In this document: positions 57,413 through 64,000 of the stretch, in pieces
How positions within the stretch are numbered: the stretch's first letter is position 1
Layout of the letters: every line of letters starts with the position of its first letter
NCBI RefSeq assembly: GCF_900102695.1
Contig: NZ_FMVW01000005.1
Span: forward strand, 186,001 to 250,000
Direction: 5' to 3'
Origin: Afifella marina DSM 2698
Lineage (GTDB): Bacteria; Pseudomonadota; Alphaproteobacteria; Rhizobiales; Afifellaceae
DNA length: 64,000 bases
Position numbers and translations under genes: made by a program
Notes under the pieces: model-generated
What the model saw: only the letters and a program-made list of their open reading frames with translations
Told to the model about the DNA's origin: nothing
Database searches by the model: none

Positions 57413-58171
57413 ATGAACAACGCAGTCCTGCATGTGTCGGAAGTGCAAAAGAGCTTTGGGGGCCTTCGCGCCCTCACCGACATCGAGCTCCAGGTGGAGA
57501 AGGGCAAAACCCACGCCATCATCGGGCCGAACGGCGCCGGCAAATCGACGCTTCTCAATGTGTGCATCGGGCGCTTGCCGCCCGATTCCGGCACCGTCAC
57601 CTTCGATGGCCATCTCATCACCGGGCGGCCGCCCTACGAGATCAACCAGCTCGGCGTGGCACGCGTCTTCCAGACGCCGGAGATCTTTCCCGATCTCTCG
57701 CTTCTGCAGAACGTCATGGTGCCGGCCTTCGCCAAGCGCGACGGCACGTTCCGCATGAGCGCGCTCTCCTCACTCGAAAAGGAGACGGATCTGCGCGATG
57801 AGGCGGAGAAGCTTCTGGAGGATGTCGGGCTCTTGCAGTTCTACGCCAAGCTCGCCTCCAGCCTGTCGCGCGGCGACAAGCGCCGCCTCGAACTCGCCAT
57901 GTGCCTCATCCAGCATCCGAAGCTTCTGCTTCTCGACGAGCCGACGGCGGGCATGTCGCGGCACGACACCAACCGCACCATCGATCTTCTCAAGCAGATC
58001 AAGGAGCGCGGCATGACCAAGGTGATCATCGAGCACGACATGCATGTCGTGTTCTCGCTCGCCGACCGCATCTCGGTTCTGGCGCAGGGCAAGATCATCG
58101 CCGAGGGAACGCCCGACGAAGTGCGCGGCAGCCCGCGCGTGCAGGAAGCCTATTTGGGAGGAGCGCATTGA
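57413..58171 (+). CDS. livG: Branched-chain amino acid-type ABC ATPase LivG
   Basis: A 252-residue ATPase. Walker A is GPNGAGKST, the signature is LSRGDKRRLELAMCL (variant LSRGD rather than LSGGQ) and Walker B is LLLLDEPTAGM. The H-loop is IIEHDMHVV. It starts 11 bases after livM and overlaps livF by one base (TGATG). The LSRGD variant is seen in several LivG-type proteins and may lower hydrolysis rate. Confidence 0.94.
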   Translation: MNNAVLHVSEVQKSFGGLRALTDIELQVEKGKTHAIIGPNGAGKSTLLNVCIGRLPPDSGTVTFDGHLITGRPPYEINQLGVARVFQTPEIFPDLSLLQNVMVPAFAKRDGTFRMSALSSLEKETDLRDEAEKLLEDVGLLQFYAKLASSLSRGDKRRLELAMCLIQHPKLLLLDEPTAGMSRHDTNRTIDLLKQIKERGMTKVIIEHDMHVVFSLADRISVLAQGKIIAEGTPDEVRGSPRVQEAYLGGAH

Positions 58172-59004
58172 TGAACGCCATGATGACCGGGACAAGCGAG
58201 GCGACCCCGATCGATCCCAAGGCGTCGACGGCGGCGAACCCGCAGACGCCGGGCTCCGCACAGGCCAACACGATGATCGAGCGGACGGGCCACGAGGAAG
58301 ACGCCTTCTTTTCGTGCCGGAACCTGCATGCCTATTACGGCGAGAGCTATATCGTGCAGGGCGTCAGCTTCTCCATCAAGGAGAGGGAAGTGCTCGCGCT
58401 TCTCGGGCGCAACGGCGCCGGCAAGACCTCGACCTTGCGCACGATCGCCCGCGCCAGCAATCCGGAACTCAGGCAGGGCGAGATCTGGCTCAAGGATCAG
58501 GCGCTGCACAAGATGGTCGATTATCAGGCGGCCCGTGCGGGCGTCGTTCTGGTGCCGGAGGATCGGCGCATCATTCCGGGCCTGACCGTGGAAGAAAACC
58601 TCGTCCTCGCCCGCATCGAGGAGCCGCGCGGCTGGGAGATCGAAGAGGTCTACGAGCGCTTTCCGAGGCTTGCCGAGCGGCGCAACCAGGAAGCCACGAC
58701 GATGTCGGGCGGCGAACAGCAGATGCTGGCGGTCGCCCGGGCGCTGGTGCGCGATCTGAAGCTGCTTCTCCTCGACGAGCCCTATGAAGGGCTCGCGCCC
58801 GTCATCGTGCGCGAAATCGAAAAGATCGTCGCCGAGATCAAGGAGATCGGCATCACCACGGTGATCGTGGAACAGAACGCCATCGCCGCCCTGCAGCTCG
58901 CCGACCGCGCGATGATCCTCGACATGGGCGAGGTCGTCTATGAGGGGACGGCGAAGGAGGTCCTCGAAAACGAAGACCTGAGGCACGAATATCTGGCGGT
59001 GTGA
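58171..59004 (+). CDS. livF: Branched-chain amino acid-type ABC ATPase LivF with N-terminal extension
   Basis: A 277-residue ATPase. Walker A is GRNGAGKTS, the signature is MSGGEQQMLAVARAL and Walker B is LLLLDEPYEGLAP. The LivF-type core starts at about residue 46 (FFSCRNLHAYYGESY). The first ~45 residues are a low-complexity Ala/Thr/Pro stretch absent from typical LivF. ATG 58171 has GGGAGGAG seven bases upstream, which supports the longer form. Confidence 0.94.
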   Translation: MNAMMTGTSEATPIDPKASTAANPQTPGSAQANTMIERTGHEEDAFFSCRNLHAYYGESYIVQGVSFSIKEREVLALLGRNGAGKTSTLRTIARASNPELRQGEIWLKDQALHKMVDYQAARAGVVLVPEDRRIIPGLTVEENLVLARIEEPRGWEIEEVYERFPRLAERRNQEATTMSGGEQQMLAVARALVRDLKLLLLDEPYEGLAPVIVREIEKIVAEIKEIGITTVIVEQNAIAALQLADRAMILDMGEVVYEGTAKEVLENEDLRHEYLAV

Positions 59005-59021
59005 TCCGTCTGGCGATCCCG

Positions 59022-59057
59022 GCGGCCGCGGGTTGTTACCGGCGGCCGCTTATTTTT
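59022..59057 (+). terminator. Intrinsic terminator of the liv operon
   Basis: Two GCGGCCGC palindromes (59022-59029 and 59042-59049) pair across a 12-base loop and are followed by TTATTTTT. The T-run overlaps the stop codon of the convergent DUF2233 gene. Confidence 0.75.
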
Positions 59058-59802
59058 CCGCAGTGACCGCGATGATCGGACCGAGCGGGAAGAAACCGTC
59101 GGCACGGCGAAGTTCCGGCGCGTAGAGGCTCGATATCGAGCCGTCGAGAAACAGCGCGTTGTCGCAGCCGATCCGGTCCTTGAAGAAGCCTGAAAACTCC
59201 CAGAACGTCACCGGACCTTCGGAGACGGCGAAGACGATCTCGCCTTTTTGGGTGACACAGACGCCGTTGCGTTTCTTGGCGCTGTTGCTGTCCTTCAGGA
59301 AGCGCGCATGGCGCTTGCCGTCGATGAGGAGCATCGGACCCGACTGGGTGGCGAAATCCGCCGGGGGCTTGCGGCGCAGATAAGCCTCAGTCTCAAGCAC
59401 CCCCGCCTTGCCGCCGCCGATCCAGAAGATGCCGTTCGGCAGCATGTGAAAATTGCCGGGGCCCTTGTTGGTGTTGGCGCTCTTCGCGGTGCGGCCGCCT
59501 TCGACATAAAGGCCGACGGGCGAGAAATCCTCGTGATACATGCCGCCGTTCATGGCGAAGACGAGGCGCTTGCCCTCGCTTTCGAGCGCCGATTTCAAGG
59601 CCCGGAACGAGCCATAGGGTTTGCCCGACGCGTCGTTCAGATAAAGGCGGACGTCGTCGGTTGCGGGATTGAAGCGGCAGACGGCATAGGAGCGCGCGCC
59701 GTCGCGCGCGATCTCGCAATTCTGGCCGGCGGCAAAGGCCGGGCCGAGAAGGGCGGAGGGAATGGTGAGGCCCGCAAGGAGCAGGGAAAGAAATCTGCGC
59801 AT
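59050..59802 (-). CDS. Exported phosphodiester glycosidase-family (DUF2233) protein
   Basis: A 250-residue protein with a signal peptide (residues 1-25, ending GPAFAAGQ) and a DUF2233/NAGPA-like domain. Conserved parts are LVFAMNGGMYHEDFSPVGLYVEGG, GPGNFHMLPNGIFWIGGGKAGVLET, TQSGPMLLIDGK and CDNALFLDGSISSLYAPELRR. Relatives remove phosphodiester-linked sugars; other members are uncharacterised periplasmic proteins. It is convergent with livF. Confidence 0.88.
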   Translation of the reverse strand: MRRFLSLLLAGLTIPSALLGPAFAAGQNCEIARDGARSYAVCRFNPATDDVRLYLNDASGKPYGSFRALKSALESEGKRLVFAMNGGMYHEDFSPVGLYVEGGRTAKSANTNKGPGNFHMLPNGIFWIGGGKAGVLETEAYLRRKPPADFATQSGPMLLIDGKRHARFLKDSNSAKKRNGVCVTQKGEIVFAVSEGPVTFWEFSGFFKDRIGCDNALFLDGSISSLYAPELRRADGFFPLGPIIAVTAEK

Positions 59803-60220
59803 GCCTCCGGTTAGCCCGGACCGGCGGCGAAGTCATCCCGGCACAGGAAGCCATCCCGGGACGTCGGCACGGAGGGGAGGGCTGCACGGTGCGACGGGGC
59901 GGCACGGGCGAAGGGTCGCCGCCGGTCATCAGCCGCAAGAGCCGGCCAGGAACGAACTTACGCAATTGTGCGGGATGAAAGAATTGAGAGAAGCGGGCCG
60001 AGTTGCTATATGCAGCGCCATGTCGTCGAACGAAACGCCCAAGGCCGGATCGCACGGAGCGATCGGGGCCATCTTCCATTCCACGCACGCTTTTGCGGCG
60101 ATCGACGACCATGCGCGTCTGCCCTGGCGGTTTTTTGCGCGTCTTTTCGCCTCCGATGGATCGCTTACGCGCGCCTGACGGCGCCCTTTCCCCTTTTTGC
60201 GATCACAACCGAGTAGACCC
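59803..60220. other. Intergenic region upstream of leuC
   Basis: About 420 bases with no supported gene. Short open frames exist in all three forward frames, but none has a good ribosome-binding site, a family match or a leucine-rich stretch that would mark a leader peptide. Promoters for leuC and for the divergent DUF2233 gene are expected here; no riboswitch is recognised. Confidence 0.5.
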
Positions 60221-61627
60221 ATGAAACCGAGAACGCTTTACGACAAAATCTGGGATGACCATCTGGTCGACAGCCAGCCCGACGGCACCTGCCTCCTCTA
60301 TATCGACCGTCATCTCGTGCACGAAGTGACGAGCCCGCAGGCCTTCGAGGGCCTCAGGATTGCCGGCCGCAAGGTGCACGCCCCCGACAAGACGCTCGCC
60401 GTCGTCGATCACAACGTGCCGACGACCGACCGCTCGAAAGGCATCGACGATCCGGAATCGGCGCTGCAGGTCGACACGCTCGCCACGAACGCGGCCGATT
60501 TCGGCATCGAGTATTACAACGAACTCGATATGCGGCAGGGCATCGTCCACATCATCGGGCCGGAGCAGGGCTTCACGCTGCCCGGCATGACGATCGTGTG
60601 CGGCGACAGCCACACCTCGACGCATGGCGCCTTCGGGGCGCTCGCGCACGGCATCGGCACGTCGGAAGTGGAGCATGTGCTCGCCACGCAGACGCTCATC
60701 CAGTCGAAGGCGAAGAACATGCGCGTCACCGTCGACGGCAAGCTGCCGGACGGCGTGACGGCGAAGGACATCATCCTCGCGATCATCGGCGAGATCGGCA
60801 CGGCCGGCGGCACCGGCCATGTCATCGAATATGCCGGTGAGGCGATCCGCGCCCTGTCGATGGAAGGCCGCATGACGGTGTGCAACATGTCGATCGAGGG
60901 CGGTGCCCGCGCCGGCATGATCGCGCCCGACGAAACGACCTATGCCTATATCGCCGACCGGCCGCGGGCCCCGACGGGCACCGCCTGGGATATGGCGCGC
61001 GCCTATTGGGAGAGCCTGCCTTCCGACGAGGGGGCGCATTTCGACCGGGAAGTCCGGCTCGATGCCGCCAATCTGCCGCCGATCGTGACCTGGGGTTCAT
61101 CGCCGGAAGATGTCATCTCGGTTCTCGGCGCGGTGCCGAACCCGGACGACATCACCGATGAGAACAAGCGCGCTTCAAAGTGGCGGGCGCTCAAATATAT
61201 GGGTCTGACGCCGGGCACGAAGATGACCGACATCACGCTCGACCGCGTCTTCATCGGCTCGTGCACCAATGGCCGCATCGAGGATCTGAGGGCCGCCGCC
61301 AAGGTTGCCGAAGGCCGCAAGGTCGCCGAGAGCGTCAATGCCATGGTGGTTCCGGGATCGGGCCTCGTGAAAGCCCAGGCGGAAGCGGAAGGTCTCGACA
61401 AGATCTTCCTCGCCGCGGGCTTTGAATGGCGCGAGCCGGGCTGTTCCATGTGCCTTGCCATGAACGCCGACAAGCTGGCGCCGGAGGAGCGCTGCGCCTC
61501 CACCTCGAACCGCAATTTCGAGGGACGCCAGGGCTTCAAGGGCCGCACGCATCTCGTGTCGCCGGCCATGGCGGCCGCGGCGGCGATCGCCGGGCGCTTC
61601 GTCGATATCCGCGACTGGGGCCACTGA
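60221..61627 (+). CDS. leuC: 3-isopropylmalate dehydratase large subunit
   Basis: A 468-residue aconitase-family subunit that isomerises 2- to 3-isopropylmalate in leucine synthesis, working with LeuD. [4Fe-4S] ligands are Cys348 (GSCTNGR), Cys408 and Cys411 (GCSMC). The family N-terminus is [16 protein letters not shown], which fixes ATG 60221; an earlier in-frame start at 60197 is not conserved. The small subunit gene leuD starts 2.2 kb downstream, after four small genes. Confidence 0.97.
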   Translation: MKPRTLYDKIWDDHLVDSQPDGTCLLYIDRHLVHEVTSPQAFEGLRIAGRKVHAPDKTLAVVDHNVPTTDRSKGIDDPESALQVDTLATNAADFGIEYYNELDMRQGIVHIIGPEQGFTLPGMTIVCGDSHTSTHGAFGALAHGIGTSEVEHVLATQTLIQSKAKNMRVTVDGKLPDGVTAKDIILAIIGEIGTAGGTGHVIEYAGEAIRALSMEGRMTVCNMSIEGGARAGMIAPDETTYAYIADRPRAPTGTAWDMARAYWESLPSDEGAHFDREVRLDAANLPPIVTWGSSPEDVISVLGAVPNPDDITDENKRASKWRALKYMGLTPGTKMTDITLDRVFIGSCTNGRIEDLRAAAKVAEGRKVAESVNAMVVPGSGLVKAQAEAEGLDKIFLAAGFEWREPGCSMCLAMNADKLAPEERCASTSNRNFEGRQGFKGRTHLVSPAMAAAAAIAGRFVDIRDWGH

Positions 61628-61713
61628 ATTTGGGGCCCCCTGAACTTGGGGCCACGAGTTTGGGGATATTGAGACCCGCTCGCCCTGAGCTCTCAGGGAT
61701 CTGAATGCGGAAC

Positions 61714-61739
61714 GGGCCGTCCCTCGGGCGGCCCTTTTT
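61714..61739 (+). terminator. Intrinsic terminator of leuC
   Basis: GGGCCGTCC pairs with GGGCGGCCC (61726-61734, with one G-T pair) and is followed by TTTTT. It lies about 90 bases past the leuC stop. A second perfect hairpin, CCCTGA/TCAGGG, precedes it at 61683-61698. Confidence 0.85.
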
Positions 61740-61842
61740 CGTTGGGGATTTTTCGGGTTCGCTCAGGGCTTTTCGGTGTGTCAGCCCATTGCTGCGTCAG
61801 GCCATCTGCGTGGTGGCGCGTCGGTGTGGTGACGCCCCGGGC

Positions 61843-62115
61843 TCAGCGATGCACGATCTTGTTGAAGCGGCTGGTGCGGCCGCCGGCCGTTTCGTTCTGG
61901 ACGAGAAGCGCCAGGTTGCCGCCCTCGAAGGTTTCGAACCAGGTCTCCCAGGTGATCGGCTCCAGGCCCTCGTCAGAATCGCCGAAATCGATCCGAAGCA
62001 CGCCGACGCCGTCGCCCTCCGTGGCCGTTGCGGAGACCATCGCAGGTTTACCGCCGCGCTCTTCGACCCATTTTTTGATGTCTTCGTGCCGGGTCAATTT
62101 GTGCGCTTCGCTCAT
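61843..62115 (-). CDS. Small conserved hypothetical protein
   Basis: A 90-residue soluble protein. RHEDIKKWVEERGGKPAMV followed by VLRIDFGD and ITWETWFETFEGGNLALLVQ resembles a small alphaproteobacterial family sometimes mislabelled as 1,4-alpha-glucan branching enzyme; no glycosidase motif is present and the function is unknown. ATG 62115 has GAGGAG at good spacing. Confidence 0.8.
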   Translation of the reverse strand: MSEAHKLTRHEDIKKWVEERGGKPAMVSATATEGDGVGVLRIDFGDSDEGLEPITWETWFETFEGGNLALLVQNETAGGRTSRFNKIVHR

Positions 62116-62272
62116 TACTGTCTCCTCTGGCTTTCGTGAGAAAACAGGTGCGATTGGCTCCGGTTCCCCGAGAATCGGTGGGGCTGATCGGGAGTGGACC
62201 GGGGGGAGGTCCTCGGCATGCCGGGCCCGGGCCGCGCTTGGGTGGGCCGGGCTTCTTGGCGAAAGGCCGCGC

Positions 62273-62305
62273 AAAAAAAACAGGCGGGGCCGCGGCCCCG
62301 CCTGT
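62273..62305 (-). terminator. Strong intrinsic terminator of the secreted-protein gene
   Basis: A 26-base perfect palindrome (62280-62305, ACAGGCGGGGCCG and its complement) is followed on the minus strand by eight Ts. It lies 50 bases past the stop of the gene at 62355 and would end that transcript efficiently. Confidence 0.92.
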
Positions 62306-62354
62306 CATCACCCGCAAATTGCGGGAAGGCTCTTAAAGCTCTGCCGAAGGGAGC

Positions 62355-62726
62355 TTAGTTGTTGGTGCCTTCGGTGCCCGGAGCATAAGGCTCGAGCGGA
62401 CGGTCACGGCTTTCCTCGCCGGCCATGTTCGAGTCCGAAGACGCCGAATCCATCGACCCCGAGTACATCGTCTTGTCGTCGTCACAGGACACGTAGACCT
62501 CGCGGTCGTTGTCCATCATCGTGTAGTAATTGCCGGTCTCGCAGGTTTCCGGGCGCTCGCCAGAGGTCTCACCCGGGCCATAGATGCGGGCTTCCTGCTC
62601 GGTCTCGGTGTTGACGATCACCTTGTTGTCCTGAGCGTCCTTGCGCAGGATCATTTCAGCGTTGGCGGCGCTCACGCCCACCATCATGGCGGTCATGGAA
62701 ACGGCGGTCAGCTTGGCGATATTCAT
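62355..62726 (-). CDS. Small secreted acidic protein of unknown function
   Basis: A 123-residue exported protein. The signal peptide spans residues 1-23 (ending SAANA), and the mature part is acidic and low in hydrophobics. It contains two cysteines (PETCETG and YVSCDDD) that could form a disulfide, and a disordered Ser/Asp/Glu-rich C-terminus. No family is recognised. ATG 62726 has AAGGAG eight bases upstream; an earlier in-frame start would bury the signal peptide. The strong ribosome-binding site and terminator suggest high expression. Confidence 0.82.
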   Translation of the reverse strand: MNIAKLTAVSMTAMMVGVSAANAEMILRKDAQDNKVIVNTETEQEARIYGPGETSGERPETCETGNYYTMMDNDREVYVSCDDDKTMYSGSMDSASSDSNMAGEESRDRPLEPYAPGTEGTNN

Positions 62727-63097
62727 GGAATAGCTCCTTAATCGTTTGCCTCTCGTTGCGGGTTCCCGCCCGATCGATCGCATGAGGGATCAGACGGCAC
62801 GGGAGAGGCGATGTTGGCGTTGCCTCGCCGAAACAACGTGGAGACCTGGAGACGGTTCGCTGAAAAAATTGTGATCGATGAGACGGCTAAGTGTTTGGAA
62901 CTCAAGCGTAAAATGTGAGTTCGCGCGCCCTGGGCGGGCGCGGGAGACGCGGGAGATAGAGGGTGGGGCTTGCCGGCGGGCGTGGTCTTCGGGTTTCTCT
63001 GGTGCGAAAGATGTGGCCGAAATCCTGCGGGAAGGTCGAGAGCCGCACATGCGCAGGTTCACCCGCCGGACATCTGCGGGGCATCTGGAGGTCATCC
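62727..63097. other. Intergenic region without recognised features
   Basis: About 370 bases between the divergent secreted-protein gene and the small membrane-protein gene. It should hold their promoters. I see no convincing gene, RNA or repeat in it. Confidence 0.5.
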
Positions 63098-63352
63098 GTG
63101 AGTGAGGATCGCGAGGCGAAGAGAAGCCGGGAGGCACGCGAAGCGCTCGAGCGCGTGCACCGCGACAGCGAGGCTGTCGGCACGTCGTCCCTTGCCCGCG
63201 CCGCCGGCCGGGCGAAGGACCATCTGGCCGGAGCCGACGCGCCGGCAAACGACCGCGTCGAAGTGTGGGGCCGCAGGGTCGGGCGTGGGCTCTCCATCGT
63301 CTTCGTGATGTGGCTTTTATGGTACCTCGTCAGCACCTATCTGACGCGCTGA
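63098..63352 (+). CDS. Small tail-anchored membrane protein
   Basis: An 84-residue protein. The first ~60 residues are highly charged (EDREAKRSREAREALERVHRD) and probably helical. One hydrophobic helix at residues 64-81 (GLSIVFVMWLLWYLVSTYL) ends the protein, followed by a short TR, the layout of a C-tail-anchored or single-pass regulator. GTG 63098 has GGAGG six bases upstream. No family is recognised. It is followed 24 bases later by the metallopeptidase gene. Confidence 0.72.
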   Translation: MSEDREAKRSREAREALERVHRDSEAVGTSSLARAAGRAKDHLAGADAPANDRVEVWGRRVGRGLSIVFVMWLLWYLVSTYLTR

Positions 63353-63376
63353 CGTCCATTTCGCCGGTGCCGCGCC

Positions 63377-63775
63377 ATGACCGCCTTTTCATCGATCCCC
63401 GACCTTGAAGAGTTCGAGCGCATTGCGCTTGCCGCCTATGACGGGCTGCCGGAGGAGTTTCGGGCGCTGACAGGCGACATCCAGATCCGCGTCGCCGAGC
63501 GCGCCGACCGGGAATCGCTCGCCGCCGTCGGGCTCACGCATCCTTTGGAGCTTCTCGGGCTCTTTGAAGGCATCGGCCTCGCGCATGCGCCGGCCACGCC
63601 CTATTCCGGGCTGATGCCGAACCGGGTGTGGCTCTACCGGCAGGCGATCCTCGCCTATTGGCAGGACCACGACGAGCGGCTGGAAGACATCATCGCCCAT
63701 GTCCTCGTGCATGAGATCGGCCACCATTTCGGCCTCTCCGACGACGATATGGAAGAGATCGAGGCGGCCGATTGA
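63377..63775 (+). CDS. Metallopeptidase family (zincin-like, DUF1025) protein
   Basis: A 132-residue zincin-like protein. The zinc site HEIGHHFGLSDDDME begins at residue 112 (His112, Glu113, His116), matching the short family of alphaproteobacterial metallopeptidases found near leuD. The conserved central PNRVWLYRQAIL strand is present. The substrate is unknown. It lies between the tail-anchored protein gene and leuD. Confidence 0.9.
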   Translation: MTAFSSIPDLEEFERIALAAYDGLPEEFRALTGDIQIRVAERADRESLAAVGLTHPLELLGLFEGIGLAHAPATPYSGLMPNRVWLYRQAILAYWQDHDERLEDIIAHVLVHEIGHHFGLSDDDMEEIEAAD

Positions 63776-63874
63776 GGAAGGCATGCGCGGGAGGCGGTCC
63801 AAGATCAGACCTGTAAGATCTTGACCGGAACGCGCCGGCGAAGCATTGAAGGGGACTTCGAAAGGAACCTGCGA

Positions 63875-64000
63875 ATGGAAAAGTTCACGACCCTGACCGG
63901 CGTCGCCGCGCCGATGCCGATCATCAATATCGACACCGACATGATCATTCCGAAGCAGTTTCTGAAGACGATCAAGCGGACCGGGCTCGGCGCGTCGCTT
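63875..64000 (+). CDS. leuD: 3-isopropylmalate dehydratase small subunit, 5' part
   Basis: The first 42 codons of leuD are present. [20 protein letters not shown] is the classical LeuD start, followed by [17 protein letters not shown]. It is cut by the window end, so the rest of the swivel domain is outside. ATG 63875 has AAAGGA eight bases upstream. It works with LeuC at 60221. Confidence 0.95.
   Translation, partial: MEKFTTLTGVAAPMPIINIDTDMIIPKQFLKTIKRTGLGASL

Noticed and set aside
59971-60178. Short open frames upstream of leuC as a leucine leader peptide
   Set aside because: They lack leucine runs, good ribosome-binding sites and an adjoining attenuator-like hairpin pair.
61625-61667. 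Three near-repeats containing TTGGGG after leuC
   Set aside because: The copies differ in spacing (16 and 14 bases) and in sequence; this is probably chance or old slippage.

Overview
The window is a GC-rich chromosomal segment from an alphaproteobacterium, most likely of the order Hyphomicrobiales (Rhizobiales). This rests on gene order and family content: acnA divergent from ccmABCDG, then septation protein A, ftsY, mtaB and dapF; the ffh-rpsP-rimM-trmD-rplS-leuC-leuD order; a DUF2794 gene; a LysR/DUF1127 pair; and betI overlapping betA. The species cannot be fixed from the sequence alone. No rRNA, tRNA, CRISPR array, integrase or insertion sequence was recognised.

Layout. 1-1.9 kb: the end of betI and all of betA (choline to glycine betaine), with no betB downstream. 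2.1-4.4 kb: yggT and yggU (DUF167), separated by about 1.3 kb of AT-rich DNA that carries an unknown two-helix membrane protein and is bounded by a near-perfect 18-bp direct repeat. 4.4-6.8 kb: an acetyltransferase and typA/bipA. 7.1-9.8 kb: a three-gene TadE/TadG-like cluster, with calcium-loop-like repeats in the first gene and a mosaic VWA gene last. 9.9-19.8 kb: housekeeping and small accessory genes (site-2 protease, argG, PAP2 phosphatase, LysE exporter, acetyltransferases, a beta-hydroxyacid dehydrogenase, a GcvA-like LysR regulator with DUF1127, thpR, DUF2794, a Bax-inhibitor-1 protein). 20-25 kb: a YbbP/YbbA/TesA module and a DUF1223 protein. 25-36.6 kb: acnA, the cytochrome c maturation operon, a DUF533 protein, septation protein A, ftsY, mtaB and dapF.

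38.2-47.5 kb holds the most distinctive block. It is a probable nine-gene operon on the minus strand: a PotDABC-type ABC importer, two DadA-like FAD oxidoreductases, a small [2Fe-2S] protein, a FAD/BFD-type dehydrogenase subunit and a RidA imine deaminase. A divergent LysR gene sits next to it, with an exact T-N11-A dyad in the intergenic region. The set reads as uptake and FAD-dependent oxidation of an amino acid, amine or opine, with RidA clearing the imine product.

47.6-53.5 kb is the translation/secretion cluster (ffh, rpsP, rimM, an ABM-family gene, trmD, rplS), interrupted by an AT-rich orphan gene and a TauE/SafE transporter. 53.7-59 kb is a complete LivKHMGF-type ABC importer with a Tat-type leader on the binding protein. 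59-64 kb contains a DUF2233 protein, leuC, four small genes and the start of leuD, which runs off the window.

Several operons carry strong stem-loops between the binding-protein gene and the downstream transporter genes, or at their ends. They are listed as terminators or attenuators.
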